Below, piece after piece: positions 5,431-13,039 of a DNA stretch of 22,320 bases. Position 1 is the stretch's first letter; every line of letters starts with the position of its first letter. Source of the stretch: JALZDI01 sp035557095 (GTDB taxonomy: Bacteria; Actinomycetota; Actinomycetes; Propionibacteriales; Nocardioidaceae); assembly GCA_035557095.1 (NCBI GenBank), contig DATMEB010000264.1:1-22320 (forward strand). The letters are read 5' to 3'. Both the position numbers and the translations under genes were made by a program. The notes below the pieces were generated by a model that was given only the letters and a program-made list of their open reading frames with translations, searched no databases and was not told the DNA's origin.

Positions 5431-6171
5431 ATGGTCCAACCCTTGCCGCTGAACAACCCCGTCCGGCTCGACGACCTCATCGCGGCCATCAAGAAGGCGC
5501 ACTCCGACGCCCTCGAGCAGCTGTCCGACGCGGTCATCGCCGCCGACCATCTCGGCGATGTCGCCGACCACCTCATCGGCCACTTCGTCGACCAGGCCCG
5601 CCGCTCCGGCGCCTCGTGGACCGACATCGGCAAGAGCATGGGCGTCACCAAGCAGGCAGCCCAGAAGCGCTTCGTGGCCAAGGACCCGGGCGAGGCGTCC
5701 GGCCTCGACCCCAACCAGGGGTTCGGCCGCTTCACCGACCGCGCCAGGAACGTCGTCGTGGCGGCGCAGAACGAGGCGCGCGCGGCCGGCAACGACACGA
5801 TCCGGCCCGAGCACCTCGTGCTGGCGCTGCTCAGCGAGCCCGAGGCGCTCGCTGCGAAGGCGATCGTGGCCCAGGGGGTGACGCTGGAGTCCGTGCGCGA
5901 GCGCGCCACCGCGACGCTGCCTCCGGCGGTCGACGAGCTCCCCTCGCTCGTCCCGTTCGACCCGCAGGCACGCAAGGCACTCGAGCTCACGTTCCGCGAG
6001 GCCCTGCGGATGGGCCACAACTACATCGGCACCGAGCACATCCTGCTGGCGCTGCTGGAGCTCGAGGCCGGCGACGGCGTCCTCAGCACACTCGGCGTCG
6101 ACAAGGCCGCAGCCGAGGAGAACATCACCGCCGCCGTGGCGGCGGTCGCCGCCGCAAGCTCACGCGAGTGA
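5431..6171 (+). CDS. HTH plus double Clp N-terminal domain protein
   Basis: A 246-residue soluble protein. Residues 10-58 form an N-terminal helical segment. Residues 60-82 (SGASWTDIGKSMGVTKQAAQKRF) form a clear helix-turn-helix. Two Clp-N repeats follow, at about 98-162 (FTDRARNVVVAAQNEA, IRPEHLVLALL) and 175-240 (FDPQARKALELTFREA, IGTEHILLALLEL). Clp-N repeats are the substrate- or adaptor-binding part of ClpA/ClpC ATPases; no AAA+ ATPase module is present. The likely role is a transcription regulator whose Clp-N part senses or docks to Clp machinery or damaged protein. The gene has its own leaderless promoter with two palindromes over the -35 and -10 boxes, so autoregulation is likely. Its stop is one base from the convergent glycosidase stop. 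Confidence 0.9.
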   Translation: MVQPLPLNNPVRLDDLIAAIKKAHSDALEQLSDAVIAADHLGDVADHLIGHFVDQARRSGASWTDIGKSMGVTKQAAQKRFVAKDPGEASGLDPNQGFGRFTDRARNVVVAAQNEARAAGNDTIRPEHLVLALLSEPEALAAKAIVAQGVTLESVRERATATLPPAVDELPSLVPFDPQARKALELTFREALRMGHNYIGTEHILLALLELEAGDGVLSTLGVDKAAAEENITAAVAAVAAASSRE

Positions 6172-6172
6172 G

Positions 6173-7546
6173 TTACGCGATCTCCAGGATCACGACGCTC
6201 TCGGCGAGCTCGACCGACATCCGGCTCACCGCCGCCCGCGTGCTCACGGGGTCAGCCGACGCCGACGGGATGTACTTGCGGACTCCGGCCGGACGGTCAA
6301 GCTCCACGTCGACGGTCACCGGGTCGACCGCGACGGCCCGTTCCTCGCGCAGGTCCCAGAGCCGCACGTCGCGCCAGAGACACAGGTAGCGCCGCGAGTC
6401 GCTCTTCTCCAGCACGACATATCGGCAGTCATCCGGCATGCCACGCAACGTCAGCGGCCTTCCGGACGGCGTGAACGAGGGTCCGGAGTCGCGCAGCAGC
6501 GAGAGCAGACGCTGCACGGTCTTGAAGGCCGGCTTCTGCGTGGGCGGGTCGGTGGCCCGGACCAGCCCGAAGTGCGCCTTGCTGTCGACGTGCTCGGTGT
6601 CCGGCCTCTGGTCGAGCAGCTCGTAGAGGTAGACCCGGGACACCCCGCGGTTGAAATGCTCGAGCGGGATCCGCGCGATGTACTCGGCGGCGACCTCCTC
6701 GGGGTAGAACGCCATCCCCGCGGAGCTGTCGCGTCCCTGGTGCATGCCGACCTCGGTGCACCAGTACGGCGCGTCACCGATGTTCTTCCTGATCCCCGAG
6801 ATGACGTCGTCGAGCTCGTCCGAGGGCATACCGGTCGCGGTGTTGCCCGGGTACAGATGGAAGTTGCCGACGTCGAGATGTGCCGAGATGTCGCCCAGCC
6901 GCTGGTACTGCAGCGGGGCCTTGCCGCCCGACAGCGACGGACCCAGCACATCGATGGCCTCCAGGCCGGAGCCGCCACCGAACTCCCGGGCCATCTGCGC
7001 CTGGCGCTTCCGCACCAGCGGGACCCAGCCGTACTCGTCGTCGTGGTTCCAGTAGCGCTTGGGCGCGTTCGGCTCGTTGCCGTTCTCCACGCCGGCGACG
7101 ACACCCGCGCCGCCGCCGAGGCTCCCCCGCACGTAGTCGGCGTACTCGGCGACGGTCCCCTGGCTGTTGTCGATCTTGCCGATGACGCTGGTGACCGTCA
7201 GGCCGGGCACCGTCTCCGCCAGGCGCTTCCAGCCCTCCCGCTGGTTGAGCGCCTGCGTCTCGTTCGTGGACGGGAGCACCATCGGCTCCCGCAGGTGCTT
7301 GATCCCCAGCTCGTTCAGGCTGCGCCCGACCAGCGAGATATCGCCGTACCGGGTGGTGTTCGCGGCCGCGATGTCGGTTCCGATGCCGACCATGTCGGCG
7401 ACCGTCCCCGCCCTCCCCGTGGCCCGGAGCCGGACCGCCTCTGCGGCGGTGACCGGCGATGACGACAGCAACAACCCCCCTGCGACGCCTGCTGACCCGG
7501 CCAAGAAGGCTCGGCGCGACATACTGGTACGTCGGAGGTTCGGCAC
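6173..7546 (-). CDS. Tat-exported glycoside hydrolase-like protein (GH-A clan type)
   Basis: A 457-residue protein with a Tat signal: SRRAFLAG followed by a hydrophobic Ala/Gly/Leu stretch and a likely cut near PVTAAEA (about residue 35). The mature part resembles a TIM-barrel glycosidase. VENGNEPN places N157-E158 at the acid/base position, and YWCTEVG places E265 at the nucleophile position, the pattern of clan GH-A (GH39/GH5-like). Strands such as VGNFHLYPG and SRVYLYELLDQ fit barrel strands 6-8. The C-terminal ~110 residues (YVVLEKSDSRRYLCLWRDV onward) look like a beta domain. The start is GTG 7546, with GGGAG 6 nt upstream; ATG 7564 and ATG 7522 are alternatives without ribosome sites. 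Substrate unknown, perhaps a cell-surface or plant glycan. Confidence 0.8.
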   Translation of the reverse strand: MPNLRRTSMSRRAFLAGSAGVAGGLLLSSSPVTAAEAVRLRATGRAGTVADMVGIGTDIAAANTTRYGDISLVGRSLNELGIKHLREPMVLPSTNETQALNQREGWKRLAETVPGLTVTSVIGKIDNSQGTVAEYADYVRGSLGGGAGVVAGVENGNEPNAPKRYWNHDDEYGWVPLVRKRQAQMAREFGGGSGLEAIDVLGPSLSGGKAPLQYQRLGDISAHLDVGNFHLYPGNTATGMPSDELDDVISGIRKNIGDAPYWCTEVGMHQGRDSSAGMAFYPEEVAAEYIARIPLEHFNRGVSRVYLYELLDQRPDTEHVDSKAHFGLVRATDPPTQKPAFKTVQRLLSLLRDSGPSFTPSGRPLTLRGMPDDCRYVVLEKSDSRRYLCLWRDVRLWDLREERAVAVDPVTVDVELDRPAGVRKYIPSASADPVSTRAAVSRMSVELAESVVILEIA

Positions 7547-7697
7547 GTCAGGCTCCCATCCCAATCTGGCGTACGTGTCCGTTGCACTCCTGCCCGGCGC
7601 TGACTCCGCCGCCAGCGGGCATCGCCTGACGCAAGTACCCGCGCGACCCTAACGAAGCCCCGCGGCTGCTCCAAATCGTCGAGGACACCGCCCGGAA

Positions 7698-7715
7698 TCC
7701 CTTGCGGACAAGGGA
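7698..7715 (-). terminator. Terminator hairpin after the coiled-coil gene
   Basis: TCCCTTG and CAAGGGA form a perfect 7-bp stem with a 4-nt loop, 38 nt past the stop of the minus-strand gene at 7753. Two T follow on that strand. No other structured element is seen in the 206-bp gap 7547-7752. Confidence 0.5.
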
Positions 7716-7752
7716 AAGTCCTTGGTCCTTGCACTCACCTCGGACCGGAACG

Positions 7753-8319
7753 TCAGCCGCGGCCCTCGGCCTCCTGCTCCCGGTCGACGCGCTTCTTGAT
7801 GCGGCCGAGGCCGGGCAGCGACGCCAGCATCTCGTTCAGCTCGCGCGAGACGTCGAGCAGGTCGTGCAGATCGGGCGCGACCGAGCTCAGGCTGTCCAGC
7901 ACGGGGATGACGTGCGTCTCGGTCTGCATCGCCAGGCCGGGCAGCATGTCGATGAGCGCCACCAGCGCGTCGACCTCGCGGGGGTCGGTGGTCTCGGACA
8001 GGCGTTCCAGGGTGGGCAGGAGCCGTACCAATGGCGGCTCGGTGCGGTCGAGCAGCGGTGTCATGCGGTCGACGAGCGTGGTCGTACTCCCCAGCAGATG
8101 CTCGGCCTGGGCCGCCACCTCGTCGGTGCGCTGTACGACGGCGTCGGCGGCGGTGCGGGTGCCTTCGATCCGGTCGACCAGGCCGTCGACGCGCTCGAGC
8201 ACCCGCTGCGCGTCGTCGAGCAGCGACAGCATTCGGGGCACGGCGGCCAGCAGCTGCTCGACCGAGCTGGCGCCGCGCTCGAACACGTGCAGGAGGTCAC
8301 GCGGTCCGGGGATGGGCAC
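7753..8319 (-). CDS. Helical coiled-coil protein of unknown function
   Basis: 188 residues, almost entirely predicted helix with heptad-like Leu/Val spacing (VEQLLAAVPRMLSLLDDAQRV, VDGLVDRIEGTRTAADAVV) and no membrane span or signal peptide. The C-terminus is basic then acidic (RIKKRVDREQEAE). I do not recognise a characterised family. It resembles the helical tether-like proteins common in actinobacteria, but nothing gives a function. The frame stays open to ATG 8421. GTG 8319 is preferred because TAGCGT ends 7 nt before it (leaderless layout) and the upstream part is Arg/Ser/Cys-rich and unlike the rest. It is divergent from the Ser/Thr kinase gene, and a 7-bp hairpin follows its stop. Confidence 0.7.
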   Translation of the reverse strand: MPIPGPRDLLHVFERGASSVEQLLAAVPRMLSLLDDAQRVLERVDGLVDRIEGTRTAADAVVQRTDEVAAQAEHLLGSTTTLVDRMTPLLDRTEPPLVRLLPTLERLSETTDPREVDALVALIDMLPGLAMQTETHVIPVLDSLSSVAPDLHDLLDVSRELNEMLASLPGLGRIKKRVDREQEAEGRG

Positions 8320-8326
8320 GCGCCAC

Positions 8327-8332
8327 ACGCTA
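8327..8332 (-). promoter_or_regulatory. -10 box, leaderless coiled-coil gene
   Basis: TAGCGT on the minus strand, then 7 nt, then GTG 8319. There is no Shine-Dalgarno sequence. Confidence 0.35.
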
Positions 8333-8523
8333 TCCCAGCGCGACGTCGCGCGGCCGAGTCGCGCGACCGTGCCCAGGGGCCCGCCGGCGCTCACCGAGGC
8401 CCTGCATGACAGCGCACACACGCCCGAGGGAGGGCTCGATCACATCGACTGGCGGAGTTGCGCACGGCGGGTACCGTGGTAGGCCGTGTGCGAATTTTCA
8501 CGCCCAGGGGGTAATGGACAAGG

Positions 8524-10053
8524 ATGAGTACGGACGATCCGGCCGCGGCGGGGAGCGAGCCGACACCGGAACCGAGCCGACTCGGTGGGCGGTATGAGCT
8601 AGGAGCGGTGCTCGGCCATGGCGGCATGGCCGTGGTACGTCTCGGCACCGACATGCGCCTCGGGCGCACCGTCGCGATCAAGATGCTGCGCGGCGAGCTC
8701 ACGGAGGCACCGGCGTTCCAGGCGCGGTTCCGGCGTGAGGCCCGCGCCGCCGCGGCGCTGAACCACCCGGCCATCGTCAGCGTCTACGACGCGGGCGAGG
8801 AGACCATCGACGGCGTCGTCAACCTCTACATGGTGATGGAGTACGTCGAGGGGCAGACGCTGCGCGACCTGCTGCAAGCCGGCGCCCAGAGCCACGAACG
8901 CGCGCTCGAGATCACTGCGGCGACCCTGGACGCGCTGGAGGAGAGCCACCGCGCCGGCATCGTGCACCGCGACGTGAAGCCCGCGAACGTGATGATCACG
9001 CCCACCGGCGGGGTGAAGGTCATGGACTTCGGCGTCGCCCGTGCGGTCGCCGACATGTCGGCCTCGCTGACCCAGACCTCCACGGTCATCGGCACCGCGC
9101 ACTACCTGTCCCCCGAGCAGGCGCGCGGCGACTCCGTCGACGCCCGCAGCGACGTCTACTCGACCGGCTGCCTGCTGTACGAGGCGCTGACCGGGCGCCC
9201 CCCGTTCCAGGGCGACTCGGCGATCGCCGTCGCCTACCAGCACGTCCGCGAGACCCCGCGGCCCCCGTCGGAGTTCGAGCCGAGCGTGCCGCCGCAGGTC
9301 GACGCGCTCGTACTCACGGCGCTGGCCAAGCAGCCGGCGGAGCGCTACCAGTCCGCCGCGCAGATGCGCAGCGACATCCTGGGCGTGCTCGCCGGCCAGC
9401 AGACCCTCTCCGCTCTGCCGGTGCCTCTGGTCGAGACCACCGCGGACATCCCCGTGGTCGCGGACGGGGCCGACCAGACGGCGGCCTTCGCCGGCGCGGC
9501 GATGGCCGCAGACGACGGTGAGGCCGACCCGGCCGCCCGGGGAAGACGGCGGCGCCGCAGCCTGATCCTCATGGTCGCCGCCGCGGCGGTCCTGGTCTTG
9601 GCGCTGGGCGGTTTCGCTCTGTCGGGTCTGGGCGAGAACGGGACCTCAGGTCGCGAACCGGGCCCGGCGCGCGGCGGCGAGACCAGTGAGTCGCCCACGC
9701 CAGACGGCGGGTCCGCGCCGGTCGAGCCGGCGGCCTCGGCCGACAGCGACCCCGTCGAGGGCTCCCAGGACAACGCGCCTGCGCCCGAGAGTGACCCGGC
9801 TCCGGAGCAGCGGACGACGGTCGAGCAGGAGCCGCGGCAACGCGCCCAGCCCGGCGACGGCAACGAGCCGGAACCCGCCCCGGCGCCCGAGGAGACCAGC
9901 TCACCGCGCCCGAGCCCAGAGCCCGAGCCGTCGACGCAGCCGGAGCCGACCCCCACCGAGGAGCCGGAGCCGACGCCGTCGGAGGAGCCGGAGCCGACGC
10001 CGACACCGGAGCCGACCCCGACACCGGAGCCGCAGCAGAACCAGACCCCCTAG
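8524..10053 (+). CDS. Membrane Ser/Thr protein kinase, PknB type, without PASTA domains
   Basis: A 509-residue bitopic kinase. The kinase domain spans about 24-290: Gly loop LGHGGMAVV (30-38), ATP Lys53 in VAIKML, catalytic loop HRDVKPANVM (148-157, D150), DFG at 168-170, an activation loop rich in Ser/Thr (179-189), then GTAHYLSPEQARG and DVYSTGCLLYE. The basic RRRRR at 341-345 precedes one membrane helix (346-368). The outer part (about 370-509) is disordered, rich in Pro, Glu, Ser and Thr, and ends in repeats of the type EPEPTP. There are no PASTA repeats, so muropeptide sensing as in PknB is not indicated; the tail may span or anchor in the wall. The ATG at 8524 has AAGG directly before it and GGGGG 12 nt upstream. 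It stands alone, outside the cell-division cluster. Confidence 0.93.
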   Translation: MSTDDPAAAGSEPTPEPSRLGGRYELGAVLGHGGMAVVRLGTDMRLGRTVAIKMLRGELTEAPAFQARFRREARAAAALNHPAIVSVYDAGEETIDGVVNLYMVMEYVEGQTLRDLLQAGAQSHERALEITAATLDALEESHRAGIVHRDVKPANVMITPTGGVKVMDFGVARAVADMSASLTQTSTVIGTAHYLSPEQARGDSVDARSDVYSTGCLLYEALTGRPPFQGDSAIAVAYQHVRETPRPPSEFEPSVPPQVDALVLTALAKQPAERYQSAAQMRSDILGVLAGQQTLSALPVPLVETTADIPVVADGADQTAAFAGAAMAADDGEADPAARGRRRRRSLILMVAAAAVLVLALGGFALSGLGENGTSGREPGPARGGETSESPTPDGGSAPVEPAASADSDPVEGSQDNAPAPESDPAPEQRTTVEQEPRQRAQPGDGNEPEPAPAPEETSSPRPSPEPEPSTQPEPTPTEEPEPTPSEEPEPTPTPEPTPTPEPQQNQTP

Positions 10054-10359
10054 CGGGTTCGGCTGCCCCGGCAGGCCCCGGTGTGCAGGCCGACATCCGT
10101 CCGGCGATCGGCAAGGAGGCGGGCGGCCCGGGCGACACGGGCGACACGGGCACCGTGAACCCGCGGCAGCGGCTCGAGGGCTGACGGCCTGGATCGGGTG
10201 TCTCTCCTGTCCCCGACCCGCGGCCCGTTCGGGCGTGCGGCGACGCGCAGGGTCTGGCGGTCCAGCGAACCGCTGTGATACACAAACCGGACTGTCATGA
10301 AAGTGTCTTCCACATCATGGCAGCCTGTTGAGGCTTCGACCGACCCACGGAGGAGCGCC
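10054..10359 (+). other. Gap after the kinase: alternate-frame tail and possible operator
   Basis: Two things are visible. First, in the -1 frame relative to the kinase, codons from 10050 run open with about 90% G/C third positions to TGA 10182-10184, encoding a segment that includes VQADIRPAIGKEAGG. This could be a lost or frameshift-reached extension of the kinase tail, or a 33-codon ORF from GTG 10083. Second, TGTG-ATA-CACA at 10274-10284 is a small palindrome resembling GntR-type operators, 76 bp before the MHS gene. The GGGCGACAC repeat near 10130-10148 is part of the open frame. Confidence 0.35.
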
Positions 10360-11736
10360 ATGGCCGCGTCGGCACCCGCCCGCCCCGAGGAAGTGTCCGT
10401 ACGCAAGGTGGCGCTGGCGAGCTCCATCGGCGCGGCGATCGAGTGGTACGACTTCTTCATCTACGGCACCGCGGCGGGCCTGGTCTTCAACCAGCTGTTC
10501 TTCTCCAACCTCGACTCCGCGACCGGGACCGTGGTCTCGTTCGCGACGTTCGCGGTCGGCTTCCTGGCCAGGCCCCTCGGCAGCGTGGTCTTCGGCCACT
10601 TCGGCGACCGTATCGGCCGCAAGAGGATGCTGATCGCCACCTTGCTGATCATGGGGCTCGGCACGACGGTCATCGGTCTGCTGCCCACGTACGACGCCAT
10701 CGGGGCCTGGGCCCCGATCCTGCTCGTGCTGATGCGCATCGTGCAGGGCATCGGGGTCGGCGGCGAGTACGGCGGCGCGGTGCTGATGGCGGTCGAGTAC
10801 GCCCCGCAGGACCGGCGGGGCTTCTACGGCAGCTGGCCGCAGGCCGGCGTACCGGCGGGCCTGCTGATGGCCTCGGGCGCGTTCGCGCTGGTGAGCCTGC
10901 TGCCCGAGGAGGAGTTCCTCGCCTGGGGCTGGCGAGCGGTGTTCATCGTCAGCCTGGCGCTCGTCGCGGTGGGCCTGTACATCCGGCTGCAGGTGCTCGA
11001 GACTCCCGCCTTCGCGTCGGTGCGTGAGCAGCAGGAGGAGGTGAAGGTCCCGTTCGCGACGCTGCTGCAGACCCAGGCGAAGGAGTTCGTGCTCGGTATG
11101 GGCACGCGCTGGATCGAGGGACTCACGTTCAACGCGTTCGGCGTGCTCGTCGTCTCCTATGTCGCGAACGACCTCGGCCTCCCGCAGTCGGTCGCGCTCA
11201 ACGGCATCGTGATCGCGTCCGCCATCGGCGTGCTGCTGATCCCGGTGTACGGGCGGCTCTCCGACAGGCTGGGTCGCAAGCCGGTCTACAACGCCGGTGT
11301 GGTGCTCACCGCGGTGTTCGCGTTCCCCGCGTTCTGGCTCATCCAGCAGGGCACGACGGCCGCCGTCTGGTTCGCGATCGTGGTCGCGCTCGGCATCGTC
11401 TACATGGCGATCTACGCGCCGCTGGCGGCGTTCTGGTCCGAGCTGTTCGACACCCGCGTGCGCTACACCGGGGTCGGGTCGGTGTACCAGTTCTCCGGGA
11501 TCATCGCGAGCGGCCTGACCCCGCTCATCGGGACCCTGCTGATCAACGCCAACGACGGGAAGCCGTGGTACTTCGCGACGTACATGGTCGTCGTGGCCCT
11601 GGTAAGCCTGCTCTGCATGAAGCTGCTGCCGGAGACCTACAAGCGCGACATCATGCCCTCGGTCGAGGGCGCGGCCGACGAGCGGATGCGGCCGCGTGAA
11701 CCGGTCACGGAGGCCGGCAATGAGTCCCCCGCCTGA
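10360..11736 (+). CDS. MFS transporter, metabolite:H+ symporter (MHS) family
   Basis: A 458-residue inner-membrane permease with 12 expected helices. Diagnostic MHS features are the N-terminal AIEWYDFFIYGTAAGLVF (26-43), the loop 2-3 signature GHFGDRIGRKRML, and the RIVQGIGVGGEYGGAVL helix. The second half repeats the loop signature as GRLSDRLGRKPVY. This family includes ProP, ShiA, KgtP and CitA, which import osmolytes, shikimate or carboxylates with protons. The sequence alone does not give the substrate. The start is ATG 10360, with GGAGGAG about 6 nt upstream; an in-frame ATG at 10297 lacks a site. The 3' end overlaps the SDR gene by 17 nt, so the two are co-translated. The overlap suggests uptake followed by oxidation of the same compound. 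Confidence 0.9.
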   Translation: MAASAPARPEEVSVRKVALASSIGAAIEWYDFFIYGTAAGLVFNQLFFSNLDSATGTVVSFATFAVGFLARPLGSVVFGHFGDRIGRKRMLIATLLIMGLGTTVIGLLPTYDAIGAWAPILLVLMRIVQGIGVGGEYGGAVLMAVEYAPQDRRGFYGSWPQAGVPAGLLMASGAFALVSLLPEEEFLAWGWRAVFIVSLALVAVGLYIRLQVLETPAFASVREQQEEVKVPFATLLQTQAKEFVLGMGTRWIEGLTFNAFGVLVVSYVANDLGLPQSVALNGIVIASAIGVLLIPVYGRLSDRLGRKPVYNAGVVLTAVFAFPAFWLIQQGTTAAVWFAIVVALGIVYMAIYAPLAAFWSELFDTRVRYTGVGSVYQFSGIIASGLTPLIGTLLINANDGKPWYFATYMVVVALVSLLCMKLLPETYKRDIMPSVEGAADERMRPREPVTEAGNESPA

Positions 11737-12439
11737 CCTGCAGGGCAAGAACGTCGTCGTCACCGGAGGGTCCGCGGGGATCGGCAGCGCCATCGTCGAG
11801 ACGGCCCGGGAGCTGGGCGCGCAGGTCGCGGTGATCGACGTCGACCACGCGCCGGCGGCCGATGTATGCCTGCAGGCCGACGTCAGCTCGCCGACCGAGG
11901 CCGCCGACGCGATGGGCGAGGCCGCGTCGCGCCTGCGTGGTCTCGACATCCTGGTCAACAACGCGGGCATCGCGCCCACGGGTGCACTCGCCGAGATCAC
12001 CTCGACGCAGTGGCGTCGGACGATGTCGGTCAACCTCGACGGGGTGTTCTTCTGCACCCAGGCGGCGGTGCCCCATCTGGCGAACGGTTCCGGAGGCGCA
12101 GTGGTCAACATGGCCTCGATCGCAGGACGTTCGTTCAGCCGTACGGCGAGCGTGGCCTACGCGGCCTCCAAGGGAGGCGTGGTCGCATTGACCCGCCAGC
12201 TCGGCTACGAGCTCTCGGCGACCGGCATCCGGGTCAACTGCGTGTGTCCGGGACTGGTGGACACCAGCATTATGGCCCGCAACACCAGCCCGGAGCGGCT
12301 GTCCGAGCTCGTCTCGACCATCCCGCTCGGACGTCTCGCCCGGCCCGACGAGGTCGCGGCCGTGGTCTGCTTCCTCGCCTCGGACGCAGCGAGCTACATG
12401 ACCGGGTCCGTCGTCGACATCACCGGCGGGCTTGCCTAG
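11720..12439 (+). CDS. Short-chain dehydrogenase/reductase (SDR), NAD-type
   Basis: A 239-residue classical SDR. The cofactor motif is TGGSAGIG (15-22), and D40 at the end of the second strand favours NAD over NADP. NNAG is at 80-83. The catalytic residues are S133, Y147 and K151 (YAASK), and the CPGLVDT strand follows. The C-terminal SYMTGSVVDITGG matches the usual FabG-like ending. The family interconverts alcohols and ketones; the substrate is probably what the overlapping MHS permease imports. ATG 11720 lies inside the last codons of that gene and is preceded by GGAGG, about 6 nt away. The upstream in-frame ATG at 11696 has no ribosome site. No terminator is seen in the 47 bp before the convergent PPOX gene. 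Confidence 0.93.
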   Translation: MSPPPDLQGKNVVVTGGSAGIGSAIVETARELGAQVAVIDVDHAPAADVCLQADVSSPTEAADAMGEAASRLRGLDILVNNAGIAPTGALAEITSTQWRRTMSVNLDGVFFCTQAAVPHLANGSGGAVVNMASIAGRSFSRTASVAYAASKGGVVALTRQLGYELSATGIRVNCVCPGLVDTSIMARNTSPERLSELVSTIPLGRLARPDEVAAVVCFLASDAASYMTGSVVDITGGLA

Positions 12440-12486
12440 CACGCCGAACAGCGCTCGACGTGTCCGCAATCTGCCCAGGGCTACCC

Positions 12487-12915
12487 CTAGTCGTCTGCGG
12501 CAGCGAACGACCACCCCGACCAGGACTCGACCGTGACCAGCACCGCCGGCCCGCGCGGAGGGCGCTCCCTGTACTGCGCGTACCTCTCACGCAACGCCTC
12601 TACCGCCGCATGCCACCGGTCGCCGGTGTGCACGACCTCGGCCCGGCCGTCGCCGCGCACCCACCACAGGCGCCTCCAGTCGTCGTCGTAGAGGTCCCAC
12701 AGCAGGGCGACGCGCGGGTTGTCCTCGATGTTGCGCAGGCGACGAAGGTCGGTCGTGCGCTTCGGCTTCTGGTCGACGGCACTCACGACGACGTCGCCGG
12801 ACAGGGCGAAGGTCATCGGCACCAGGTGCGGACGCATGTCGGCGCCGGTCGTCGCCAGTCTCGCGACCCGCTCACTGCGCACTCGCGCCCGGCACACGTC
12901 ACCCTCGAGCCGCAT
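12487..12915 (-). CDS. PPOX-class, probable F420-dependent protein, Rv0121 type
   Basis: A 142-residue split-barrel flavin/F420-binding protein. It opens with a strand-helix unit and RVARLATTGADMRPHLVPMTFAL, the common first sheet of the family. DQKPKRTTDLRRLRNIEDNPRVALLWD then carries the Lys and Arg positions that contact the cofactor phosphate in related proteins. The length and the WWVRGDGRAEV segment agree with the Rv0121 subgroup, which is assigned to F420 rather than FMN. The reaction is unknown. ATG 12915 is preceded by GGAGG 5 nt upstream; the longer open frame upstream lies antisense to the DMT gene. Divergent from the DMT transporter gene. Confidence 0.85.
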   Translation of the reverse strand: MRLEGDVCRARVRSERVARLATTGADMRPHLVPMTFALSGDVVVSAVDQKPKRTTDLRRLRNIEDNPRVALLWDLYDDDWRRLWWVRGDGRAEVVHTGDRWHAAVEALRERYAQYRERPPRGPAVLVTVESWSGWSFAAADD

Positions 12916-13039
12916 CGGCACCTCCGTCCAGTCGAGCGTGCCTCGAGCGTAGCCGCGGGTGGCCGGCCATCCGCCGGTTCCGGCGTCGCATACCGTGGGT
13001 CTCCGTTCCGTCGGCGCGGTCGCCCGCAGGAAGGACCTC

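Noticed and set aside
9900..10050. Repetitive GAGCCGGAGCCGACGCC-like DNA
   Set aside because: It is the coding repeat of the kinase's Pro/Glu/Thr tail, in frame throughout, not a separate repeat element.
10130..10160. Repeated GGGCGACAC units as a possible direct-repeat or CRISPR-like element
   Set aside because: Only two copies in tandem without spacers; better explained as GDTGDT codons of the alternate-frame tail.
10315..12111. A 598-codon minus-strand open frame
   Set aside because: Antisense to the MHS and SDR genes; His/Asp/Arg-rich composition typical of a reverse-frame shadow in high-GC DNA.
12440..12486. Terminator between the convergent SDR and PPOX genes
   Set aside because: No stem of useful length was found in the 47 bp.
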